A program made the translations under genes and the position numbers. From assembly GCA_944363755.1 (NCBI GenBank), contig CALVVC010000045.1, positions 1-8,501 of the forward strand: DNA of 8,501 nt, read 5' to 3'. The DNA comes from an uncultured Bacilli bacterium. GTDB taxonomy: Bacteria; Bacillota_I; Bacilli_A; RF39; UBA660. Below the pieces are notes generated by a model. That model was not told the origin of the DNA. It worked only from the letters and a program-made list of their open reading frames with translations, and did not search any database. The stretch's first letter is position 1, and every line of letters starts with the position of its first letter. Positions 1 to 4,627 of the stretch are shown piece after piece.

Positions 1-7
1 CAATTAA

Positions 8-14
8 CACCTCC
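8..14 (-). promoter_or_regulatory. Shine-Dalgarno of a gene starting at or beyond the left edge
   Basis: The minus strand reads GGAGGTG and then TTAATTG up to the window edge. It lies about 12 bases downstream of the predicted transcription start of the promoter at 33-62. A start codon should lie within a few bases: either the TTG at bases 3-1 or, more likely, an ATG just outside. By synteny with other Bacilli, where rpmH (ribosomal protein L34) and rnpA diverge from dnaA, the gene is probably rpmH. No coding sequence is visible to confirm this. Confidence 0.7.
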
Positions 15-32
15 AGACTTGAAATCTACACT

Positions 33-62
33 ATTATAATAGTTTAAAGAAAGGTTTGTCAA
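33..62 (-). promoter_or_regulatory. Strong sigma-A-type promoter, leftward
   Basis: On the minus strand a perfect -35 TTGACA (57-62) is followed after 18 bases by a perfect -10 TATAAT (33-38). Predicted transcription starts near base 26 and runs off the left edge through the Shine-Dalgarno at 8-14. Both hexamers at consensus suit a highly expressed gene such as rpmH. The -10 lies inside a 12-bp perfect palindrome, CTATTATAATAG (31-42). No terminator hairpin is seen between the preceding gene (ending at 89) and this promoter, so read-through is possible. Confidence 0.87.
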
Positions 63-88
63 GAAATTATTATTTTTTGTGATAGACT

Positions 89-991
89 TTAGATATATTT
101 TATTTTTCTTTCTATTGTTAAATTTGGTAATTTTTTGACTTTTTCTTTTTGAAGCTCACTATTTTCTATACTATAGATATTATTTATTAGGAGATAAGGA
201 TCATATTCAACATCTTCGAAATCATTTTCAGTTAATCCCATGTCATTTAATAATATTTTTGATATCGCACTTTTTATTTCTATTTCTTTTTTTTCGTTTT
301 CAGTTAATTCTGTTTTATTATCTAATTTTTTAAATTCTTTTTCTAAATACTTTATCTTATCTAAATTTTCAAAAAACCACTGTGATCTAGGTCCACCATA
401 TTCTCCAAATGGGGAAGGAGCAGGACCTTCATCATCGTATGCATTTATTAACTCTTCAAGTATTCTATACATTTCTTTTTCTCTTAACTCTTTACTTTCT
501 AATGCTTCATAAATTTTTATTTCTCCTATGTTCCTATTATTATAACCTTCTTTTATTTTATCTTTATTAAATAAATTATTGTCATAATTATAATCGAAAA
601 GAAATATATCAAAATTATCTTTTAATGCTGTTTTTATTTGTAAAGAATTATTATGAAAGTTTTTGGCTTCTATTTTGAATGGTAAAGCTGTATTTTTGAT
701 AAGTGCTAAACTCCTATTATATATATTATATATAGCAGCATAGCGATATATAGCAAGTTCACTTAAAAAATATCTATCATCTTCTTTAATATTTTCTTTA
801 ACTACAGAAAATTCTAATTCAATTAAGGAATTCAAATATTCTATTAATTGTTTAGATATTTTTCCTTCATAATTATTTAAAAGTTTTTTTAATTCACTTT
901 TTTCTTTTAGAACATTATCACTTACTTTCATAGTTTTTTCTATTGTTTCAGATGATTTTGCCTTTTCTAAAAAAAAATCATAATCAATCAT
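89..991 (-). CDS. Unrecognised charged 300-residue protein divergent from dnaA
   Basis: I do not recognise this protein. The start is well supported: on the minus strand an AGGGGG Shine-Dalgarno (within 997-1005) lies just before ATG (989-991), and an extended -10 promoter sits at 1027-1055. The product has no signal peptide and no long hydrophobic stretch, so it is probably cytosolic. It is rich in Lys, Glu, Asn and Ile. The first 180 or so residues look mostly helical. A short Gly/Pro-rich element around residues 189-201 (GPAPSPFGEYGGP) interrupts this, followed by an aromatic RSQWFF and then another charged, helix-prone region to the end. No catalytic motif, Cys/His cluster or DNA-binding motif stands out. 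It lies between the presumed rpmH promoter and the origin, where many Firmicutes have no gene. Base composition matches its neighbours, so nothing marks it as recently acquired. It is a real gene; its function is unknown. Confidence 0.85.
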   Translation of the reverse strand: MIDYDFFLEKAKSSETIEKTMKVSDNVLKEKSELKKLLNNYEGKISKQLIEYLNSLIELEFSVVKENIKEDDRYFLSELAIYRYAAIYNIYNRSLALIKNTALPFKIEAKNFHNNSLQIKTALKDNFDIFLFDYNYDNNLFNKDKIKEGYNNRNIGEIKIYEALESKELREKEMYRILEELINAYDDEGPAPSPFGEYGGPRSQWFFENLDKIKYLEKEFKKLDNKTELTENEKKEIEIKSAISKILLNDMGLTENDFEDVEYDPYLLINNIYSIENSELQKEKVKKLPNLTIERKIKYI

Positions 992-1026
992 TTGTTATCC
1001 CCCTAATACAAATTTAATTTTTACTT

Positions 1027-1055
1027 ATATTATCATATATTATTAACTTTTTCAA
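1027..1055 (-). promoter_or_regulatory. Promoter of the divergent unknown gene
   Basis: On the minus strand TTGAAA (1050-1055, one mismatch from the -35 consensus) is followed after 17 bases by TAATAT (1027-1032), with TGA directly before it, giving an extended -10. Transcription would start near base 1020, leaving a leader of about 28 bases with the Shine-Dalgarno near its end. A DnaA-box-like 9-mer (1061-1069) lies immediately upstream of the -35, so binding by DnaA could influence this promoter; that is inference. Confidence 0.65.
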
Positions 1056-1060
1056 CATAG

Positions 1061-1214
1061 TGTGGAAAAAAAATATTAACTTGTGAATTTAAAAATTGTG
1101 GAAAATGTGGAAAACTCTTTTTTTTGTTGATATATGTCGGTTTTAGTTGTGGAGAAATTTGTCGAAAAATTGTGGAAAAATAAAAAAGTAAAAATTAGTA
1201 TTCCTTTTTCCACA
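1061..1214. other. oriC: oriC, upstream DnaA-box cluster
   Basis: Seven 9-mers resembling the DnaA box (TTATCCACA) lie between the divergent gene and dnaA. In minus orientation TTTTCCACA occurs at 1061-1069, 1097-1105, 1106-1114 and 1171-1179, TTCTCCACA at 1148-1156 and TTTTCGACA at 1160-1168. In plus orientation TTTTCCACA occurs at 1206-1214. The pair at 1097-1114 is directly adjacent, while 1148, 1160 and 1171 are spaced 12 and 11 bases apart, about one helical turn, which would put DnaA monomers on one face. None is the perfect consensus; most carry T for A at position 3. Together with the cluster after dnaA this makes a bipartite origin of the kind known in Bacillus subtilis. The whole 992-1265 gap is AT-rich and holds no gene. 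Confidence 0.88.
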
Positions 1215-1232
1215 AATTTAGAGTATTATAAT
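1206..1232 (+). promoter_or_regulatory. Candidate dnaA promoter, DnaA box over the -35 region
   Basis: A perfect TATAAT lies at 1227-1232, which would start transcription near 1239 and leave a leader of about 27 bases before the GTG start. There is no good -35 at the right distance. Instead that region holds the plus-strand DnaA box TTTTCCACA (1206-1214). DnaA bound there would compete with RNA polymerase, consistent with the autorepression of dnaA known in other bacteria. The absent -35 keeps confidence moderate, and a start further upstream is possible. Confidence 0.5.
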
Positions 1233-1252
1233 GTTAATTTAGGAATTCAGGT

Positions 1253-1261
1253 GGGAGGTGA
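1253..1261 (+). promoter_or_regulatory. Shine-Dalgarno that fixes the dnaA start
   Basis: GGGAGGTGA ends four bases before the GTG at 1266. It is a near-complete match to the 16S rRNA 3' end. The upstream in-frame ATG at 1134 has only a T-run in front of it, so this site decides the start. Confidence 0.9.
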
Positions 1262-1265
1262 TAGG

Positions 1266-2636
1266 GTGAATGTCGAAATTCTATGGCAAAATGTTCTTAA
1301 AGAAATAAAAGATGAACTTTCATCCTTAGCTTTCGACACATGGTTTAGTGATGTTAAACTTAATAGTTTAGATAATGGTGTGGCAATTATTGAAGTTCCT
1401 ATGTCTATTCATAAAAAACATCTTTCTGATAATTACTTTGATCTTATTACATTAGCATTAAATAAAGTTACAGGAACTAATTTTGATTTAGAATTTTTGT
1501 TGACAGATGAAATTAATAACAGAAAAGTGGAAAAAGAGAAGGAAGAACAAAAGATAGAGGAGGGAGTTCCTAAGTCTTTTAAAAATAAATCTAATCTTAA
1601 TCCTAAATATAATTTTGAGAATTTTATAGTGGGAAACAGTAATAAATTTGCTCAAGCAGCGGCGTTATCTGTTGCAGAAAATCCTGGTAAAATGTATAAC
1701 CCTTTATTTATATATGGTAATAGTGGGTTAGGAAAGACACATTTAATGCACGCGATAGGAAATTATATTGTAGAAAATTCTAATAGAAGAGTTTTATATG
1801 TTACTAGTGATCAGTTTAGAGATGATTTTGTTGGTATTAATAAAAAAGACGAGAAGGGGACTAACTTTAATTATATAGACTTCTTTAAAAATAAATATAG
1901 AAATATTGATGTCTTAATAATTGATGATATACAATTTCTTGGAGGAGCGACACAAACACAACAAGAGTTTTTTCACACCTTTACTAATCTATATAACGAT
2001 TCTAAACAGATAATTATATCTTCAGATAGGTCTCCTAATGATTTAAAATTACTAGAGGAACGTCTTAGGACAAGATTTTGTTGGGGTCTTACTGTTAATA
2101 TTTATCCACCTGACTTTGAACTTAGAAAGGAAATACTACGCAAAAAGATAATTGCGGGGAACTTTGAAGCTGAAATACCAGAAGATGTTATTGAATATAT
2201 TGCTTCTAATATGGGTAGTGATGTAAGACAGTTAGAAGGATCAATTACAAGACTTGTTGCTTATTCTACTATTATGGGAGGAGCTAGAATAGATATTAAT
2301 CTTGCTATTGAAGCTTTGAAAGATTTTATTAGTAAAGGTCTTAGTGAAAAGAATGATATAACGAGGATTCAAAAGATTGTAGCAGAATATTTTCAAATAT
2401 CTGTTGAAGATATAAGAAGTAAGAAAAGGAGTAGTAACATTGCATTCCCTAGACAAATTGCTATGTATTTATGTAGAAAACTTACTAGTGAATCTTTTCC
2501 AAAAATAGGAACAGAGTTTGGAGGAAAAGATCATTCAACAGTAATGCATTCAGTTGAAAAAATTGAACAAGAGATTAAAAATAATAGTGATTTAGCTGGT
2601 ATAATTGATAAACTTAAAAATGATTTAAAACCATAG
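1266..2636 (+). CDS. dnaA: Chromosomal replication initiator DnaA
   Basis: DnaA is the AAA+ ATPase that binds DnaA boxes, melts oriC and recruits the helicase; it also acts as a transcription factor. The GTG start gives 456 residues, usual for the family. Domain I (about 1-80) begins with the typical LWQNVL...FDTWF pattern. A short Lys/Glu-rich linker follows. The ATPase core has Walker A GNSGLGKT (151-158, Lys157) and Walker B LIIDDIQFL (Asp220, Asp221). The sensor II region reads VRQLEGSITRL. C-terminal domain IV carries the box-recognition signature FGGKDHSTVMHS. The reading frame stays open up to an ATG at 1134, but those 44 extra codons would be translated DnaA boxes and have no Shine-Dalgarno. 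The gene is flanked by box clusters, and its promoter appears to be overlapped by one, which fits autoregulation. dnaN follows after 140 bases. Confidence 0.97.
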   Translation: MNVEILWQNVLKEIKDELSSLAFDTWFSDVKLNSLDNGVAIIEVPMSIHKKHLSDNYFDLITLALNKVTGTNFDLEFLLTDEINNRKVEKEKEEQKIEEGVPKSFKNKSNLNPKYNFENFIVGNSNKFAQAAALSVAENPGKMYNPLFIYGNSGLGKTHLMHAIGNYIVENSNRRVLYVTSDQFRDDFVGINKKDEKGTNFNYIDFFKNKYRNIDVLIIDDIQFLGGATQTQQEFFHTFTNLYNDSKQIIISSDRSPNDLKLLEERLRTRFCWGLTVNIYPPDFELRKEILRKKIIAGNFEAEIPEDVIEYIASNMGSDVRQLEGSITRLVAYSTIMGGARIDINLAIEALKDFISKGLSEKNDITRIQKIVAEYFQISVEDIRSKKRSSNIAFPRQIAMYLCRKLTSESFPKIGTEFGGKDHSTVMHSVEKIEQEIKNNSDLAGIIDKLKNDLKP

Positions 2637-2640
2637 TTGT

Positions 2641-2667
2641 TGAAAAGTTATAGTTTTAAACTTTTTA
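2641..2667 (+). terminator. Weak hairpin after dnaA, possible terminator
   Basis: Just after the dnaA stop, AAAAGTT (2643-2649) pairs with AACTTTT (2659-2665) around a 9-base loop, extendable by a G-U and a U-A pair. A run of five T forms the end of the stem. The stem contains only one G-C pair, so it is a poor terminator by itself. It abuts the perfect DnaA box at 2665-2673 and may equally be part of origin architecture. Confidence 0.3.
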
Positions 2668-2776
2668 TCCACAAGTATTGTTGATAATAATATGTTATAC
2701 TATAAAGGAAAATTTGGTTTTTCCACATTTTCCACTCTATAAATAAAAATAATATATAAGAAAGAAGGAATAAATA
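2665..2776 (+). other. oriC: oriC, downstream DnaA boxes and AT-rich unwinding zone
   Basis: This region holds the only perfect consensus box in the window, TTATCCACA (2665-2673). It is followed by TTTTCCACA (2719-2727) and, directly adjacent, TTTTCCACT (2728-2736). All three point the same way. Bases 2737-2776 after the last box are almost purely A/T apart from the dnaN Shine-Dalgarno, and have a TAA/ATA-like texture. By analogy with Bacillus subtilis, where unwinding occurs between dnaA and dnaN next to the last boxes, this is the most likely duplex-unwinding element. Clear DnaA-trio repeats could not be made out by eye. Confidence 0.8.
2678..2706 (+). promoter_or_regulatory. Candidate dnaN promoter inside the origin
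   Basis: Two overlapping readings are possible. One is an extended -10, TGT-TATACT (2693-2701), with no -35. The other is TTGTTG (2678-2683), a 17-base spacer and TATAAA (2701-2706). Either would start transcription around 2708-2713, just upstream of the tandem DnaA boxes at 2719-2736. These boxes would then lie in the dnaN leader, where bound DnaA could block elongation. dnaN may also be transcribed from the dnaA promoter. Confidence 0.5.
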
Positions 2777-3904
2777 ATGAAATTTACAATAAAAAAAGAA
2801 ATATTGATGGAAGCGATTAATAAAGTAAGTAAGGCAATATCAAGTAGAAATGTTATTCCAGTATTAGCTGGTATTAAATTTGAACTTACTAGAAAAAAAC
2901 TTGTTTTAACTGCTAGTGATAATGATATTACTATTCAAACATTTATCAATTGTGATGATGAAGATATTATTAAAGTTAAAGAAGAAGGAAGTATTATTAT
3001 TCAAGGTAAATATATATCTGATATTGTTAGAAAATTACCAGATTCTTATATAAATATAGAAGTAGTTGATGAACTTAAAATACTTATTTATACAGAAAAT
3101 AGTGAATTTAATTTAAATGGTATTAGTGAAAGTGAATATCCTAATATAGATTTAGTGGAAAGTAAAAGCCATATAGAACTTTTACCTAGTGTACTTAAAG
3201 AAATAGTTAATCAAACAGCTTTTGCTACTTCTATTGATGAAAATAAGGCGATACTAAATGGTATTAACTTTAATATTATAGGAGATATGTTAGAGTGTAA
3301 TGCAACAGATTCTTATAGACTTGCTAGAAAAGTTATAAAATTAGAGAAGAGTAGTAAAGAAAATCAGAATATTGTAATTCCTAGTAGAAATTTAGTAGAA
3401 TTTACAAGAATTATTGATGATAGTGAGGAAATGATAGAAATTCATATCTTTAATAATAAAATATTATTTAAATACCAAAACCTTTTATTTCAATCTAGGT
3501 TAATTAATGGTACTTATCCTAATACTTCTAATCTTTTACCTAAAGATTATTTAGTTAAATTACATTTTAATATTCATGAGTTTTATGATGTTGTTGATAG
3601 AGTAAGTATTTTAACTAGTGATAAAGATAAAAATACAGTAACACTTGAAACTGATGGTAATAATTTAATAATGAAATCATCAAGTGCAGAGATAGGTAGA
3701 GTAGAAGAGAAAATGACTATTACTAAAGATCAAGATATTGATGTAAAAGTATCATTTAGTTCTAAATATATGATGGATGCTTTAAAATCTTTTACTACTG
3801 ATACTGTAGAATTACATTTTGTAGGAGAAATTAAACCAATTTTATTAAAAAGTTCTTTAGATGAGACTTTAACTCAGTTAGTTTTACCTATTAGAACTTA
3901 TTAA
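2777..3904 (+). CDS. dnaN: DNA polymerase III beta sliding clamp DnaN
   Basis: DnaN forms the ring-shaped dimer that tethers the replicative polymerase to DNA and serves as a docking platform for repair and replication proteins. The 375-residue length matches the family. The protein should consist of three similar domains of about 125 residues each. The N-terminus (MKFTIKKEILMEAINKVSKA) with SRNVIPVLAGIKFEL just after is the classic clamp start. The C-terminus LPIRTY is the conserved tail lining the partner-binding pocket. The start is set by AGAAGGAA (2763-2770) six bases before ATG. The gene lies 140 bases after dnaA, with origin sequences between, and is followed by a 135-base gap before comK rather than by a tightly linked gene, so it may be transcribed alone or with dnaA. 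Nothing is truncated or odd. Confidence 0.97.
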   Translation: MKFTIKKEILMEAINKVSKAISSRNVIPVLAGIKFELTRKKLVLTASDNDITIQTFINCDDEDIIKVKEEGSIIIQGKYISDIVRKLPDSYINIEVVDELKILIYTENSEFNLNGISESEYPNIDLVESKSHIELLPSVLKEIVNQTAFATSIDENKAILNGINFNIIGDMLECNATDSYRLARKVIKLEKSSKENQNIVIPSRNLVEFTRIIDDSEEMIEIHIFNNKILFKYQNLLFQSRLINGTYPNTSNLLPKDYLVKLHFNIHEFYDVVDRVSILTSDKDKNTVTLETDGNNLIMKSSSAEIGRVEEKMTITKDQDIDVKVSFSSKYMMDALKSFTTDTVELHFVGEIKPILLKSSLDETLTQLVLPIRTY

Positions 3905-3921
3905 ATTTTGAATATTTGAAG

Positions 3922-3951
3922 AAAAAAGTAAGGAAATTTTACTTTTTTTTT
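3922..3951 (+). terminator. AT-rich hairpin with T-run after dnaN
   Basis: AAAAAAGTAA (3922-3931) pairs with TTACTTTTTT (3939-3948) around a 7-base loop, and the T-run continues to 3951. The stem is ten pairs but contains only one G-C, so its strength is doubtful. Its position 17 bases after the dnaN stop and the uninterrupted T-run suit an intrinsic terminator that separates dnaN from comK. Its right half overlaps the first half of the candidate ComK site. Confidence 0.45.
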
Positions 3952-3977
3952 GGTTTTATGACAAAAAATATCATTTT
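3934..3977 (+). promoter_or_regulatory. Candidate ComK-binding site (K-box) upstream of comK
   Basis: ComK of Bacillus subtilis binds pairs of AT-boxes, AAAA-N5-TTTT, set 8, 18 or 31 bases apart. A perfect AT-box (AAAA-TATCA-TTTT) lies at 3965-3977. Exactly 18 bases upstream is a second with one mismatch (AAAT-TTTAC-TTTT, 3934-3946). The pair lies just before the -10 of comK, as expected for autoactivation. The region is so A/T-rich that chance matches are a real concern, and the first box overlaps the dnaN terminator T-run. Confidence 0.4.
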
Positions 3978-3984
3978 TCGACAA

Positions 3985-3990
3985 TATAAT
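3985..3990 (+). promoter_or_regulatory. Candidate -10 element of the comK promoter
   Basis: A perfect TATAAT predicts transcription from about 3997, with a leader of some 43 bases. No -35 hexamer lies 16-18 bases upstream; ATGACA (3958-3963) is 21 bases away, too far. The perfect AT-box (3965-3977) covers the -35 position instead. A promoter lacking a -35 would need an activator, which fits control by ComK itself. The other possible -35, TCGACA (3978-3983), has no good partner downstream. Confidence 0.45.
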
Positions 3991-4006
3991 ATAGTAGACT
4001 GATAGC

Positions 4007-4024
4007 AAAGCAAGTAATTGCTTT
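4007..4024 (+). promoter_or_regulatory. Perfect leader hairpin beside the comK Shine-Dalgarno
   Basis: AAAGCAA (4007-4013) and TTGCTTT (4018-4024) form a perfect 7-pair stem closed by GUAA, a GNRA-type tetraloop. The Shine-Dalgarno (GAAGGGGG, 4026-4033) starts two bases after the stem, and ATG follows six bases later. In RNA it would sit near the 5' end of the comK message, where it could stabilise the transcript or limit ribosome access. In DNA it could be a dyad for a regulator. The function is inferred. Confidence 0.55.
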
Positions 4025-4039
4025 TGAAGGGGGATATTT

Positions 4040-4507
4040 ATGAAAGATTATGAAATTAATGATGAAACGCTTGCAATTATGCCTGGGGAAGATTTATGGG
4101 ATTCTGTTGTAGTAGAAGATGAATGTAATTATGAAGTTAATATGAAACCTTTAGAAATTATCAATTATAGTTGTAAATATTTTGGTAGTTCATATCCAGG
4201 TAGAAAAGAAGGTGCTAAAGGTATATTAAATAGTAGTTATAAACTGCCAATTTTAGTGGAAGATACTAGAAATTTGATATTTTTTCCTACAACTAGTCCA
4301 AATGATGATGATTGTGGGTGGATTTCTTTAAAAAATATTAAAGAATATCGAAAGCTTGATTCTAATAATACAGAGGTCGAATTTAAAAATGGTAAAATTT
4401 TAAATGTTAATATTTCTTATAATTCTTTTAATAATCAAGTTATGAGAGCGAGTAGATTAGAATCTATTACAAGAAATAGGAGAGAAAAAGCAGAAAAAGA
4501 AAAATAA
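4040..4507 (+). CDS. comK: ComK-family competence transcription factor, short form
   Basis: ComK activates the DNA-uptake and recombination genes of Bacilli by binding paired AT-boxes in the minor groove. Recognition rests on family blocks in the right order: VNMKPLEII (33-41), CKYFGSSYPGRKEG (45-58), LIFFPTTSP then CGWISLKNIKEY (79-103), TEVEFKNGK (111-119) and ISYNSFNNQV (125-134). These align closely with B. subtilis ComK as I recall it. At 155 residues it is shorter than the roughly 190 usual for ComK. It ends in a charged RNRREKAEKEK just where the B. subtilis protein continues into its C-terminal tail with the FMLYPK motif used by MecA/ClpCP. The gene stands alone between dnaN and recF, the position normally held by yaaA, with its own -10, leader hairpin, good Shine-Dalgarno (GAAGGGGG) and terminator. 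Whether it is an active regulator or a divergent paralogue is open. Confidence 0.88.
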   Translation: MKDYEINDETLAIMPGEDLWDSVVVEDECNYEVNMKPLEIINYSCKYFGSSYPGRKEGAKGILNSSYKLPILVEDTRNLIFFPTTSPNDDDCGWISLKNIKEYRKLDSNNTEVEFKNGKILNVNISYNSFNNQVMRASRLESITRNRREKAEKEK

Positions 4508-4519
4508 ACTGCTTTTTTT
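4485..4519 (+). terminator. Intrinsic terminator overlapping the comK 3' end
   Basis: AAAAAGCAG (4485-4493) pairs perfectly with CTGCTTTTT (4509-4517) around a 15-base A-rich loop, with Ts running to 4519 and a T-rich tail beyond. The left arm lies within the last comK codons, and the TAA stop (4505-4507) sits in the loop. It should end comK transcription before the recF promoter at 4541. Confidence 0.7.
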
Positions 4520-4540
4520 CTGTTTATTTTAGGTAAATTA

Positions 4541-4549
4541 TGCTATAAT
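4541..4549 (+). promoter_or_regulatory. Extended -10 promoter of recF-gyrB-gyrA
   Basis: TGC-TATAAT is a perfect extended -10 element (TGN directly before TATAAT). No -35 is evident 16-18 bases upstream, which extended -10 promoters can tolerate. Transcription would start near 4556, just after the comK terminator, giving a leader of about 60 bases that contains the short ORF at 4595-4627. Confidence 0.65.
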
Positions 4550-4594
4550 ATTCTTGCGTGTATAGGAGTACTAAAATAGGGTGTAGGTGATTAT

Positions 4595-4627
4595 ATGAAC
4601 GTTTTTTTGAGCAAATATGATAATTAG
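4595..4627 (+). CDS. 10-codon leader ORF overlapping the recF start
   Basis: This short frame encodes MNVFLSKYDN. Its Shine-Dalgarno AGGTGA (4585-4590) stands four bases before ATG, the same geometry as the strong dnaA site. Its stop (TAG, 4625-4627) lies inside recF, overlapping it by 11 bases in another frame. recF itself has only a weak TGAG upstream. The arrangement suggests that ribosomes finishing the leader restart at the recF ATG, that is, translational coupling. The peptide resembles nothing I know and is not a remnant of YaaA that I can recognise. That it is translated is inferred from the ribosome site alone. Confidence 0.5.
   Translation: MNVFLSKYDN

Noticed and set aside
240..512. 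90-codon plus-strand ORF opposite the unknown gene
   Set aside because: It is antisense to a gene with good promoter and ribosome site, is Ser/Phe-rich as expected from reverse reading of an A-rich gene, and has no ribosome site.
1111..1123. Single AAAA-N5-TTTT ComK half-site before dnaA
   Set aside because: It falls in a T-run, and no second AT-box lies at 8, 18 or 31 bases upstream.
1134..1265. A 44-codon N-terminal extension of dnaA starting at ATG 1134
   Set aside because: There is no Shine-Dalgarno before the ATG, the codons consist largely of DnaA boxes, and the GTG at 1266 with GGGAGGTGA starts exactly at the conserved DnaA N-terminus.
2241..2456. 71-codon minus-strand ORF within dnaA
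   Set aside because: A reverse-frame shadow inside the conserved C-terminal part of dnaA; no start signals.
2737..2760. DnaA-trio repeats after the downstream boxes
   Set aside because: The tract has a three-base TAA/ATA texture but no consistent run of the expected trio could be read, so only a general AT-rich unwinding zone is claimed.
4602..4608. T7 run in the recF leader as a programmed frameshift joining the leader to RecF
   Set aside because: The recF frame is closed by TGA at 4608-4610, and adding or removing one T also leads to early stops, so no fusion can result.
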